64,000 nucleotides of DNA from positions 124,001-188,000 of the forward strand of contig NZ_RCWJ01000004.1 of NCBI RefSeq assembly GCF_003668565.1, given 5' to 3'. The notes below the pieces were generated by a model that saw nothing but the letters and a program-made list of their open reading frames with translations, was not told the DNA's origin and ran no database searches. A program made the translations under genes and the position numbers. The stretch is from Mycetocola zhadangensis (GTDB lineage Bacteria; Actinomycetota; Actinomycetes; Actinomycetales; Microbacteriaceae). Below are positions 54,121 through 62,706 of this stretch, piece after piece. Within the stretch, counting starts at the first letter, position 1; the number at the start of each line of letters is the position of its first letter.

Positions 54121-54789
54121 TTAGGCCGTAAAGCCCGGTGTCACCAGCCCGCTCTCGTACGCAAGCACAACCAATTGCACCCGATCACGCGCGCCCAGCT
54201 TGGTGAGGATCCGGGACACGTGCGTCTTTGCGGTCAACGGACTAAGAAACAGCCGCGCCCCGATCTCATCGTTACTGAGCCCGGCCGCAACAAGAACCAT
54301 CACCTCGCGTTCCCGATCGGTGAGTTCGACGAGCCCGGCGACCGGTTGCGGCGCCACCAGCCCGTTGGAGATGCGCTCAAGCAGCCGCCGCGTCACACTC
54401 GGAGACAGCAACGCGTCGCCAGCAGCAGCCACCCGCACCGACCGAATCAGCTCAACCGGCTCGGTGTCCTTCACCAGGAAACCGCTCGCCCCAGCGGCGA
54501 TCGCCTGCGCCACGTACTCGTCCAGCTCGAACGTCGTCACCACAACGATGTGGGTCTCCGCAAGTTCGGGTGCCGCGGTGATCTGCTCGGTCGCCCAGAG
54601 CCCGTCCCCTCCTGGCATTCGAATGTCCATCAACACGACATCGGGACGTTCCTCGCGAACTGAGGCGACAGCATCCGCCCCCGTCGCAGCCTCACCGACA
54701 ACCCCGATGTCAGCTTCAGCCTCGAGGAGTGCCCGGAATCCCGCTCGAATCAGCTGCTGGTCATCGGCAAGGACGACCCGGATCGTCAC
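54121..54789 (-). CDS. LuxR/NarL-family response regulator
   Basis: A 222-residue response regulator. The receiver has the acidic pair near residue 9 (LADDQQ), the phosphorylated Asp55 in LMDIRMPGGDG, a Thr switch and Lys in FLVKD. The C-terminal LuxR HTH is LTDREREVMVLVAAGLSNDEIG with the recognition segment AKTHVSRILTKL. Its ATG overlaps the stop of the histidine kinase gene by four bases, so they form a two-component pair. Target genes are unknown. Confidence 0.93.
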   Translation of the reverse strand: MTIRVVLADDQQLIRAGFRALLEAEADIGVVGEAATGADAVASVREERPDVVLMDIRMPGGDGLWATEQITAAPELAETHIVVVTTFELDEYVAQAIAAGASGFLVKDTEPVELIRSVRVAAAGDALLSPSVTRRLLERISNGLVAPQPVAGLVELTDREREVMVLVAAGLSNDEIGARLFLSPLTAKTHVSRILTKLGARDRVQLVVLAYESGLVTPGFTA

Positions 54790-56042
54790 GGCTGTTCCCT
54801 CGGCACAACGACGGTGACCGCAAAACCGCCTGTCGGAGAGTCGCCGAGCTCAAATGTGCCGCCGAGCAGCGTCGCGCGCTCAGCCATTCCGAGCAGACCG
54901 CTGCCGTTCACCTGTGCGTGAGCGGTGGATTGCATGCCCGTCCCGTTGTCTGTCACACGCAAACGGATGCTGTCGCTCACGTCCTCGAGGACAACTGCCG
55001 CTTTCGAGGCATTCGCGTGACGCAAAACGTTCGTCAGGCTCTCCTGGACGATCCGATAGAGCGCGAGCTGCACCCGCGCCGAGGGAAGCTCGGACACCGA
55101 ACTGTCGAACGCAACGTCGATGCCCTGTGCACGGAACGAATCGAGAAGTTTCGGCAGCGCAGACAGGTCAGGCTCGGGTACGCGGCTCGCCGCGTCGGTG
55201 TCCAACCGGAGAAACGCCAGAACGCCCCGCACCTCATCCAACGCGGTCTTGCTCGAGGTTTTGATATTCGCGAGCGACTCGCGGGTTTTCTCCGGCTGGG
55301 TGTCCATCAGGTGGAGGCCCATTCCGGCCTGCACGTAGATCTGCGAGAGCGAGTGAGCGAGCACGTCGTGCAATTCGCGAGCGATGCGCATGCGCTCGGC
55401 CTGCTCAACCGTTGCCCGGTGCTGCAGTGAACGCTGCCTGGCCTCCTGCAGGTGTTGGCGGCGAGAACGAGCACCTTCGGCGAGCGCCAGCAGGAAAGCG
55501 AGCCCGGCAGTGACGAACGCGATCCGCACCGGATGCCAGTCCATACCGAGCATCGACCCCGCAAAGACGGCGACGAGCCATCCGCTCACAACAGAGGCAT
55601 ATACCCAGATCCGCGCTCCACGGAAGATGCCTGAGAGGATCGCGAAACCGAGCGCGATGGTCGGTGGGCCGAAATACGGCACCAGGAGCAGATCGGCCAG
55701 GGCGACAACTGTGACGCACGCGACAACGGGCCCGGGGAACCGGCGTGCGCCGATGAGAAGGAGCGGAGTCGCGACAGCGAGAGCCGCCGCGACGAGGATT
55801 TCGACTGGGTTGTACGGGCCCGTGCGAAACAGGATGAACAGTGTCGGTGGAACCTGAACGAGGAACGACAGGATCACCGGGAACCACAGGCGGACGCCCG
55901 GAGGCAGTCCGCGAAACCCGGCGGCCGGCCCATAACCGTGATCAGGTCCGGACTCCCTATCCGTTCCACGACCGCTGCTGACTCGACCGCCAGCCGTACT
56001 GTCGCTGCCCGCGTGGACAGGGTCCGTTCGCGTGATGTCCAT
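54786..56042 (-). CDS. Sensor histidine kinase (HisKA_3)
   Basis: A 418-residue kinase. A Gly/Ser-rich cytosolic start of about 55 residues is followed by about five or six hydrophobic helices, with no large extracellular sensor, so the signal is probably in the membrane. The HisKA_3 domain has the phosphorylated His in ARELHDVLAHSL, and the HATPase has VTDNGTGM and GSGLLGMAERA. The ATG at 56042 has TACGCT six bases upstream; a start 12 codons earlier lacks such support. It is translated with the LuxR regulator. Confidence 0.92.
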   Translation of the reverse strand: MDITRTDPVHAGSDSTAGGRVSSGRGTDRESGPDHGYGPAAGFRGLPPGVRLWFPVILSFLVQVPPTLFILFRTGPYNPVEILVAAALAVATPLLLIGARRFPGPVVACVTVVALADLLLVPYFGPPTIALGFAILSGIFRGARIWVYASVVSGWLVAVFAGSMLGMDWHPVRIAFVTAGLAFLLALAEGARSRRQHLQEARQRSLQHRATVEQAERMRIARELHDVLAHSLSQIYVQAGMGLHLMDTQPEKTRESLANIKTSSKTALDEVRGVLAFLRLDTDAASRVPEPDLSALPKLLDSFRAQGIDVAFDSSVSELPSARVQLALYRIVQESLTNVLRHANASKAAVVLEDVSDSIRLRVTDNGTGMQSTAHAQVNGSGLLGMAERATLLGGTFELGDSPTGGFAVTVVVPREQP

Positions 56043-56054
56043 CGTTCGAGCGTA
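56043..56054 (-). promoter_or_regulatory. Leaderless -10 of the two-component operon
   Basis: TACGCT, CGAACG, ATG. Confidence 0.6.
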
Positions 56055-56153
56055 ATGCCGAACGGGAGGGGAGGTCATCGTCCGAGCGGTCGCTCCCGAC
56101 TACTCCGCACGGAGTATGGTCTGCATCGACGCGAGGTCCGCCGCGTGCTCGGG

Positions 56154-57482
56154 TCAGCCGAACAGGTTCACGGGCTTGACTATGTCGGCGAAGATCAGCA
56201 ACGCACTCATGCCACCGAGAAGAATCACGACAACGAAGGTGAGGGGCATGAGTTTCGCGGCATCGACCGGCCCCGGATCCTTGCGAGCGAACAGCTTCGC
56301 GAATCCGCGGCGGATCGCTTCCCACAGCGCGGCAGCGACGTGACCACCGTCGAGGGGCAGAAGTGGCACGAGGTTGAAGACGAACAGGGCAATGTTCAGT
56401 GAAGCGAGCAGCCCGATCATGGTCTGCACCTTGGCCGACACCGGAACCTCGTCGAGGCTGACCAGTTCACCGGCGATGCGGCCAACTCCGACAACACTGA
56501 TCGGACCGTTGGGGTCCCGCTCCCCCGGACCGAACGCGGCGTTGGCGATTCCGACGAGGCGGTCAGGCAGGTTGAGGATCATCTGCGCAACCTGGGCGAC
56601 ATTCTCACCAACGGCCGGAAGAACCGCGGTCACCGGCTGTGGCACGAGTTCGGATTGGGAGCCGATTCCTACAAAACCGACTTCCTCGGTGACCGGCGTG
56701 CCCGAGGCATCCGTCACTGGGTTGTTTGTCTCATCGAGTACGTAACGTTCGGTGAGGAGCGGAGTGAGCGTCACCGACAGGGACTCTCCCCCACGCACGA
56801 GGACGACGTCGAGGTCCTTGCCAGGCGAGGCGCGGATGATCTCGGTGGCTTCGGTCCAGCTCTCGACCTTCTGCCCTGACACCGAGATGAGTTCATCGCC
56901 AGGTTTCAGGCCGGCTGCCGCACCAGGCGACAGGGGGTCGTCGGCCGCGCAGCGTGTTTTCTCAGTGCCAGCGGGCAAAACGCACTCATTGACTGTCGCG
57001 ATGGTCGTCGACAGTTGCGGTGCTCCGAACCCGACCAGAACGATGGCGAACAACACGATGGCGAGGAGGAGGTTCATGGTCGGCCCGCCGAGCATGATGA
57101 TGATGCGCTTCCACACTGGCAGGCGATAGAACGTGCGATCCTCTTCGCCGTCCCCGACCGTTTCGGCGCTCGCGCTGCGCGCGTCCTGCACGAGGGTCTG
57201 GAAGAAACCGGTCGACGCTGTACGAGACTTGCCGTCCCGGGCTGGCGGATACATTCCGATCATCGAGATGTAGCCGCCGAGCGGAATGGCTTTGACGCCG
57301 TATTCGGTGTCGCCCTTCTTTTTCGACCAGATCGTCTTGCCGAACCCGATCATGTATTGCGTGACCTTGACGCCAAACAGCTTGGCCGGAACAAGGTGGC
57401 CGATTTCGTGCAGGCCGATCGACACGGCGACGCCAACCAGAATGATCAGGATGCCGAGGATATAGAGAAGGACAGATTCCAC
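56154..57482 (-). CDS. rseP: Site-2 protease (M50, RseP/Rip1 family)
   Basis: A 442-residue intramembrane zinc protease. The active-site HEIGH is at residues 25-29 in the first helix, and the second metal site is near the C-terminus in NLVPLLPLDGGH. A PDZ domain lies between (LKPGDELISVSGQKV). The family cuts membrane anchors such as anti-sigma factors. The GTG start follows TAATGT by six bases. In actinobacteria it commonly lies between dxr and ispG; here a MurE-like gene separates it from dxr. Confidence 0.94.
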   Translation of the reverse strand: MESVLLYILGILIILVGVAVSIGLHEIGHLVPAKLFGVKVTQYMIGFGKTIWSKKKGDTEYGVKAIPLGGYISMIGMYPPARDGKSRTASTGFFQTLVQDARSASAETVGDGEEDRTFYRLPVWKRIIIMLGGPTMNLLLAIVLFAIVLVGFGAPQLSTTIATVNECVLPAGTEKTRCAADDPLSPGAAAGLKPGDELISVSGQKVESWTEATEIIRASPGKDLDVVLVRGGESLSVTLTPLLTERYVLDETNNPVTDASGTPVTEEVGFVGIGSQSELVPQPVTAVLPAVGENVAQVAQMILNLPDRLVGIANAAFGPGERDPNGPISVVGVGRIAGELVSLDEVPVSAKVQTMIGLLASLNIALFVFNLVPLLPLDGGHVAAALWEAIRRGFAKLFARKDPGPVDAAKLMPLTFVVVILLGGMSALLIFADIVKPVNLFG

Positions 57483-57494
57483 GCCAGAACATTA
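57483..57494 (-). promoter_or_regulatory. Leaderless -10 of rseP
   Basis: TAATGT, TCTGGC, GTG. Confidence 0.6.
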
Positions 57495-57587
57495 CAGCCC
57501 CGCACTGTGCGCCCGCTGTCGGCGGCCTGTGAGAAGAGGCCGGATCGTCGCCGAGGGCTCCCGCAGGGGGCTGTGAGAACATGGGCT

Positions 57588-59114
57588 GTGCGTCCTTCTT
57601 CCCCTTCCCCCACCCGCCTGATCGATCTGGCCGAGCACTTCAACCTGGCGCTGCACAGCGAAACACCGAACGTGCTCCTCACCGGAATCACCATGAACTC
57701 GAGGGACGTCGAGCCGGGTGACCTCTACCTGGGGCTGCCCGGAGCACGCTTCCACGGCGCGACGTTCTCGAAAGACGCTGTCGCGCGCGGCGCTGTCGCC
57801 ATATTGACGGATGCCAGTGGTGCTGTGGACGCGACGGCCGCCGGTGTTCCGGTTCTCCTGACCCCGAACTCACCCCGGGATATCGCCGGACACCTCGCCG
57901 CGTGGATTTATGGCACTGTCACGGGCGGCCCGCTTACCCTCGGCGTGACTGGTACAAACGGAAAAACGTCGACTGTGCATTTCCTCGACGCGCTCCTCAC
58001 ACAGCTCGGCAGGAAGACCGGCCTGAGCTCGACCGCACAGCGGCGCATCGGAGCCGAGGTCGTCGTGAGTTCGCTCACCACCCCCGAGGCCCCCGAGTTG
58101 CACGGCCTGCTCGCGCGAATGCACGAGGCCGGCGTGGACGCCGCTCTTCTCGAGGTCAGCGCTCACGCGCTCACGAGGCACCGCGTCGACGGTGTTATGT
58201 TCCACGTCGCTGCCTTCACGAACCTCAGCCACGACCACCTCGACGATTACGCCGACATGGACGAGTACTTCGAGGCGAAGCTTCAACTCTTCACACCTGA
58301 ACACTCGCGGAAGGCGGTCGTCAGCCTCGACACGCCCGCAGGTTTCGCTGTCGTGGACCGAGCCGGAGTCGATGTCGTGACGATCTCGTCAACGCCAGGC
58401 GTGGCATCCGACTGGGTGGTCACCGTCGCAGACGAACAGCCAGACTCCACGGCGTTCACCCTGAGTTCAGCTCACGGCACCGTGTCGACGCGGGTGCCGG
58501 TCATCGGCAGGCACATGGCAGCGAACGGCGGACTGGCCATCGCCATGCTGGTCGAGGCCGGAATCGACTTCGGCGAGATCCGCGCTGTGCTCGACCGTGA
58601 CGGCGCCATCACCGCCTCCCTTCCCGGACGTGCTGTGCACGTTCCCGTGACAGACGGCCCGAACGTCTACGTCGACTCAGGTCACAGCCCTGACGCGTTC
58701 GCGAAGACTCTCGAGTCGGTGCGCTCGCTCACCCGCGGACGGGTCATCATGATTGCCGGGGCAAACGGCGACCGTGATGCGCTCAAGCGACCCGAGATGG
58801 GGAGGGAAGCGGCGCTCGGCAGCGATGTGCTCATCATCACCGACCACCAGCCGCGCTCGGAGGACCCGGCGCTCATCCGCGAGGCGGTGCTCGCCGGTGC
58901 ACGGAAGGCGAAGCCCGAGGGAGACATCCGCGAGATCGCGGCGCCGGAGGCGGCCATTCGCGCTGCGGTTGCTGAGGCGACTCCGACAGACACCATCCTC
59001 TGGGCAGGCCTCGCTGAGAAGGAATACCGCGAAGTGGCCGGTGTCAAGATTCCGTTCTCTGTGCTCGGTGAGACCCGGGCGGCCCTCGCGGAGGCCGGCT
59101 GGGTATCCGCCTGA
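57588..59114 (+). CDS. MurE-like Mur ligase (UDP-MurNAc-tripeptide synthetase type)
   Basis: A 508-residue Mur ligase. It has the MurE N-terminal domain (TGITMNSRDVEPGDLYLGLPG), P-loop GVTGTNGKTST at about 119-129, the EVSAHALTRHRVDG metal region, and a C-terminal ligase domain. Where MurE enzymes adding meso-diaminopimelate have DNPR, this one reads DHQPR (419-423), so the amino acid added may differ; Microbacteriaceae often have ornithine, lysine or diaminobutyrate in cell walls. It is outside any dcw cluster, alone between rseP and dxr on the opposite strand. The GTG at 57588 is chosen over far-upstream starts that run antisense to rseP. Confidence 0.88.
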   Translation: MRPSSPSPTRLIDLAEHFNLALHSETPNVLLTGITMNSRDVEPGDLYLGLPGARFHGATFSKDAVARGAVAILTDASGAVDATAAGVPVLLTPNSPRDIAGHLAAWIYGTVTGGPLTLGVTGTNGKTSTVHFLDALLTQLGRKTGLSSTAQRRIGAEVVVSSLTTPEAPELHGLLARMHEAGVDAALLEVSAHALTRHRVDGVMFHVAAFTNLSHDHLDDYADMDEYFEAKLQLFTPEHSRKAVVSLDTPAGFAVVDRAGVDVVTISSTPGVASDWVVTVADEQPDSTAFTLSSAHGTVSTRVPVIGRHMAANGGLAIAMLVEAGIDFGEIRAVLDRDGAITASLPGRAVHVPVTDGPNVYVDSGHSPDAFAKTLESVRSLTRGRVIMIAGANGDRDALKRPEMGREAALGSDVLIITDHQPRSEDPALIREAVLAGARKAKPEGDIREIAAPEAAIRAAVAEATPTDTILWAGLAEKEYREVAGVKIPFSVLGETRAALAEAGWVSA

Positions 59115-59146
59115 CGACGTCGCTCGCGCGTTATCGCCCGGTGGGC

Positions 59147-60232
59147 TCAGCCGAGGTCGGCGATGACTCGATCTGCTCGCTCCCGTGCCCAGGTCTCAGC
59201 GGCGTCGAGCGATTCGAGGGTGAGTTCGTCCTCGGGACGGTGAGCGTCGACAACTCGCGAGATGATGTCGACGATGTCCAGGAATCCGATGGCGCCGGCG
59301 TGGAATGCCGCAACGGCCTGCTCGTTGGAGGCGTTGAAGACGGCCGGGTAGGTTCCACCCGCGCGACCGACGGTTTTCGCCAGTTCGACAGCGGGGAACG
59401 CCGCAGAGTCCAGCGGTTCGAAGTTCCAGGTGGATGCCGTCGTCCAGTCGAGCGGACGGCCAACGCCCGACACACGATTCGGCCAGTCGAGCCCCAGCGA
59501 GATCGGCAGCCGCATGTCGGGCGGTGACGCCTGAGCGATGGTCGAACCGTCGATGAACTCGACCATGGAGTGCACGATCGACTGCGGGTGAACGACGACA
59601 GCGATGCGCTCGTACGGCACATCGAAGAGCAGGTGCGCCTCGATCACCTCGAGGCCCTTGTTGACCAGGGTGGAGGAGTTTGTGGTGACAACGAGCCCCA
59701 TGTCCCAGGTCGGGTGGGCAAGCGCCTCGGCCGGCGTCACCTTTCCGAGCGACGCCCGCGTACGACCGCGGAATGGCCCGCCTGACGCGGTCAGCACAAG
59801 GCGGCGTACTTCGGCGTCTGTTCCCGAGCGGAGGGCCTGTGCAATGGCGGAGTGCTCTGAGTCGACCGGAACGATCTGGCCGGGTTTCGCCAGCCGTTTC
59901 ACCAGGTCGCCACCGACGATGAGTGATTCCTTGTTGGCGAGCGCGAGCGTGCGTCCGGTCTCGAGCGCCGCGAGGGTGGGACCGAGCCCGACCGAACCGG
60001 TGATTCCGTTGAGAACCACGTCGCAGTCCACGGAACGCACGAGTTGCTCGGCGTCACGAGCACCGAACGCAACGTCGTCGACCGAGAACTCCTCAGCCTG
60101 GGCGTGCACCTCGTCGCGATTGCTGTTCGCTGTGAGACCAACCACCTCGAACCTGGTTGGGTTGGCCCGGATGACGTCGAGAGCCTGGGTACCGATCGAT
60201 CCGGTCGAACCGAGAATAAGAACGCGTCGCAT
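59147..60232 (-). CDS. dxr: 1-deoxy-D-xylulose 5-phosphate reductoisomerase
   Basis: A 361-residue enzyme making 2-C-methyl-D-erythritol 4-phosphate in the MEP pathway. [14 protein letters not shown] binds [17 protein letters not shown] and [13 protein letters not shown] hold metal and substrate; HPTWDMG and [11 protein letters not shown] complete the site. The ATG at 60232 lies six bases after TAGGCT; a GTG two codons earlier would sit in that spacer. Confidence 0.95.
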   Translation of the reverse strand: MRRVLILGSTGSIGTQALDVIRANPTRFEVVGLTANSNRDEVHAQAEEFSVDDVAFGARDAEQLVRSVDCDVVLNGITGSVGLGPTLAALETGRTLALANKESLIVGGDLVKRLAKPGQIVPVDSEHSAIAQALRSGTDAEVRRLVLTASGGPFRGRTRASLGKVTPAEALAHPTWDMGLVVTTNSSTLVNKGLEVIEAHLLFDVPYERIAVVVHPQSIVHSMVEFIDGSTIAQASPPDMRLPISLGLDWPNRVSGVGRPLDWTTASTWNFEPLDSAAFPAVELAKTVGRAGGTYPAVFNASNEQAVAAFHAGAIGFLDIVDIISRVVDAHRPEDELTLESLDAAETWARERADRVIADLG

Positions 60233-60244
60233 GGTCACAGCCTA
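60233..60244 (-). promoter_or_regulatory. Leaderless -10 of dxr
   Basis: TAGGCT, GTGACC, ATG; the six-base rule decides for ATG over the GTG inside the spacer. Confidence 0.6.
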
Positions 60245-60279
60245 GCCAGCGGTACCACCCGGCGCCGCTGGCGTGACCG

Positions 60280-61248
60280 CTACCTCGTTGTGGCGAGGAT
60301 GTCGACGACGAAGACGAGGGTGTCAGTTCCTTCGATTCCGGCGCTGGGTTGGCCGGCTTCGCCGTAACCCTCCGCGGGTGGAAGAACGGCGAGCACCTGG
60401 GAACCGACTGTTGCACCTTCGAGAGCTGCGGCGAAGCCGGGAACCACTCCGGTGGTGGCGAAGCTGGCTGGACCGTTGCCCCAGCTCTGATCGAAGACTT
60501 CACCTGTACGCCAGTTCACGCCCTGGTAGTGGACTGTGACTGTGTCGCCCTGCTGCACAACCTCACCGTCACCGAGCTTCAGCGGGGCGATCTGCAGTTC
60601 GGCGGAGGGGTCACCCTCAGGAATTTCAACAGTCGGCTGGCCGTCCTTCGCGAGAGTGACGGTCGGCATACCATCAACTGGGGCCTGGTCAGCGCCGGTG
60701 GCCTTGTCGGGAGTGATGCTCAGGACATCGGCGACCAGCAGAAGCGAGTCGGTCGCCGCGACGCTGCCGTCCGAGGCGCCGACGTCACCAAAACCATCGT
60801 CAGGGCTGATCACCGAGGCGACGCGGGATCCGGCCGGAACACACTCGATGGTGCGAACAATTCCTGGGAGGATGCCTGTCTCGTCGCTGACGACGATCTG
60901 CTGGGTGCCCAGGTTGTCGTAGCGTGTCTGGGCGAGGGTGTCCCCGCTTGTCGCGTTGTAGAGCGTCAACTCGACAGCCACCCGATCGCCGATCGCCGTC
61001 TCGGCACCGTCTCCGGCGATGAGAACCTCGCGCTCGGTCTTCTTCACGCTCAGCGGACCCTCGAAGTCGACCGTCGGAACCGCGCCGAATTCGCCTGAAA
61101 CGTCGATCGACTTGACGGCGTTTCCCGACTTTGTGTCCTGGCAGCTCTCTGACGCCTGTGTCGCCTTCGGCGATGCTTCGCCGCCGGCGCAACCGGTGAG
61201 GACGAGGGCAGATGCCGCTGCTGCGGCAAGAAGAACGGGAATTCGCAC
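60280..61248 (-). CDS. FKBP-type peptidyl-prolyl isomerase lipoprotein
   Basis: A 322-residue surface lipoprotein. The lipobox LTGC follows a hydrophobic start. Two FKBP-like domains follow: the first (about 60-190) is degenerate, the second (about 215-322) keeps VTVHYQGVNWRTGEVFDQSW, GVVPGFAAALEGATVG and LPPAEGYGEAG of an active isomerase. It should assist folding of exported proteins. It lies just upstream of dxr on the same strand but dxr has its own -10. Confidence 0.9.
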   Translation of the reverse strand: MRIPVLLAAAAASALVLTGCAGGEASPKATQASESCQDTKSGNAVKSIDVSGEFGAVPTVDFEGPLSVKKTEREVLIAGDGAETAIGDRVAVELTLYNATSGDTLAQTRYDNLGTQQIVVSDETGILPGIVRTIECVPAGSRVASVISPDDGFGDVGASDGSVAATDSLLLVADVLSITPDKATGADQAPVDGMPTVTLAKDGQPTVEIPEGDPSAELQIAPLKLGDGEVVQQGDTVTVHYQGVNWRTGEVFDQSWGNGPASFATTGVVPGFAAALEGATVGSQVLAVLPPAEGYGEAGQPSAGIEGTDTLVFVVDILATTR

Positions 61249-61418
61249 GGGAAACGTCGCTTTCTGAACGGAGGGTGATTCGTTCAGTCTGCCGTAATCG
61301 ATTCGGAATTAGCTGCGAACCCACCCCAAGCGCGATCGTGCACGCCGAACTGCCGCCATTGTCCTTCGAGGAGCCGCATACGTTTGGAAGAATACGACAA
61401 CGGGTACGCTCCTTGCTT

Positions 61419-62180
61419 GTGTCAGACGAACAGGCCGTATCCCCAGACTCGGAACCCGCAGCACCTGGGATGGTCTACCTGCTCGGGCGCGCCGTGTTGA
61501 TGCCGATCGTGCGGCTCATCTACCGACCCAAAATCATCGGCAGGAAGAACGTTCCTCAATCAGGTCGAGTGATCTTGGCGAGCAACCACCTTTCCTTCAT
61601 CGACAGCATCGCCATTCCTGTCGTCGCTCCGCGTCGTGTGCAGTTCCTCGCCAAGTCGTCGTACTTCGACGGAACCGGCTTCAAGGGCTGGGCGTCACGC
61701 ACCTTCTTCACATCGATCGGCGCTGTGGGCGTGCGGCGAGGGGCGGGGCAGGCAGCGCAGGAAGCGCTCGATGCCGGGAAGCGGATCCTGGAGACCGAGA
61801 GCGCATTCGCCATCTACCCTGAGGGCACACGCTCGCTCGACGGTCGACTCTACAAGGGCAGGACTGGCGTTGCCTGGCTCGCACTCTCAACCGGTGCTCC
61901 GGTTGTTCCTGTCGGCCTGATCGGCACTGACAAGCTCATGCCCGTTGGCAGCAAGGTCCCCCGACTGCGTAAGGTCACGGTAATTTTCGGCGAACCGATC
62001 GATGTCACGGTGCACGGTCCGGCGACGAGCGGGAAGGCTCGGCGCCAGGCCACCGATGACATCATGGCAGCGATCCATACGTTGACCGGGCAGGAACTGG
62101 CTCACGCCTACAACGAGTCTCCTCCGGCTGACACGATCGAGAAGTTCAAGCGCGCCGTTCTTCGCCGCGAGCGACTCTAA
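61419..62180 (+). CDS. plsC: 1-acyl-sn-glycerol-3-phosphate acyltransferase
   Basis: A 253-residue membrane-associated acyltransferase. The catalytic NHLSFID box (HX4D) follows a hydrophobic anchor (VYLLGRAVLMPIVRLIY), and the substrate-binding YPEGTRSLDG and VPVGLIGTDKL blocks are in place. It makes phosphatidate in phospholipid synthesis, though paralogues with other acceptors exist. The GTG at 61419 follows TACGCT by eight bases; the open frame upstream runs antisense to the FKBP promoter region. Confidence 0.87.
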   Translation: MSDEQAVSPDSEPAAPGMVYLLGRAVLMPIVRLIYRPKIIGRKNVPQSGRVILASNHLSFIDSIAIPVVAPRRVQFLAKSSYFDGTGFKGWASRTFFTSIGAVGVRRGAGQAAQEALDAGKRILETESAFAIYPEGTRSLDGRLYKGRTGVAWLALSTGAPVVPVGLIGTDKLMPVGSKVPRLRKVTVIFGEPIDVTVHGPATSGKARRQATDDIMAAIHTLTGQELAHAYNESPPADTIEKFKRAVLRRERL

Positions 62181-62198
62181 GCTGCCAAACCGGTATCG

Positions 62199-62669
62199 TC
62201 AGGCGACGATGATCTCGGGTTCGTGCAGCACGGGAAAGTTCACGCTGCGCGCGATAAAGCACAGTTCGTTTGCCTTCCTGTGTGCGCGCATCGCGGCATC
62301 CGTCATCGAAGAATCCGCGACGGTGACGCGCGGTCGAAGGAGAACCTGGGTGAACGCTCCCCCACCTTTTCCGTCTTCGACCATCGTGCCGGTCGCTGAA
62401 TCGGAGTAGTCAGTGACCACGACGCCCTCCGTGACCGCGACATAGAGGTAGGACAGCAGGTGACACTGGGCGAGGGCGGCGAGGAGGAGCTCCTCCGGGT
62501 TCCAGCGCGAGAGGTCACCTCGGAACGGTTTGTCTGCTGAGCCCTCGATCGGATGTTTGCCAGCGGCTGACACGGTGAGTTCACGACTGTACTCCCGGTA
62601 TCCGCTCGTGCCCGAGCCCAAATTGCCCTGCCAGACTATGCCGATGTGATAGCTGTGTTCACTCCCCAT
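62199..62669 (-). CDS. OsmC family peroxiredoxin-like protein
   Basis: A 156-residue OsmC-fold protein with the two family cysteines, Cys69 in ALAQCHLLSYL and Cys137 in ANELCFIA, and the RWNPEELLLAALAQCH helix (core NPEELLLAAL). Such proteins reduce organic hydroperoxides. The promoter is slightly off the common form: CAGACT, six bases, ATG. It converges on plsC and is divergent from the asparaginase gene. Confidence 0.9.
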   Translation of the reverse strand: MGSEHSYHIGIVWQGNLGSGTSGYREYSRELTVSAAGKHPIEGSADKPFRGDLSRWNPEELLLAALAQCHLLSYLYVAVTEGVVVTDYSDSATGTMVEDGKGGGAFTQVLLRPRVTVADSSMTDAAMRAHRKANELCFIARSVNFPVLHEPEIIVA

Positions 62670-62694
62670 GGCTTCAGTCTGTCATCATCCCGGC

Positions 62695-62706
62695 TAACCT
62701 TGACCG
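62695..62706 (+). promoter_or_regulatory. Leaderless -10 of the asparaginase gene
   Basis: TAACCT, TGACCG, GTG. Confidence 0.6.

Noticed and set aside
57015-57587. Upstream extension of the MurE-like gene
   Set aside because: It would run antisense to rseP and add Arg/Asp-rich residues unlike any Mur ligase.
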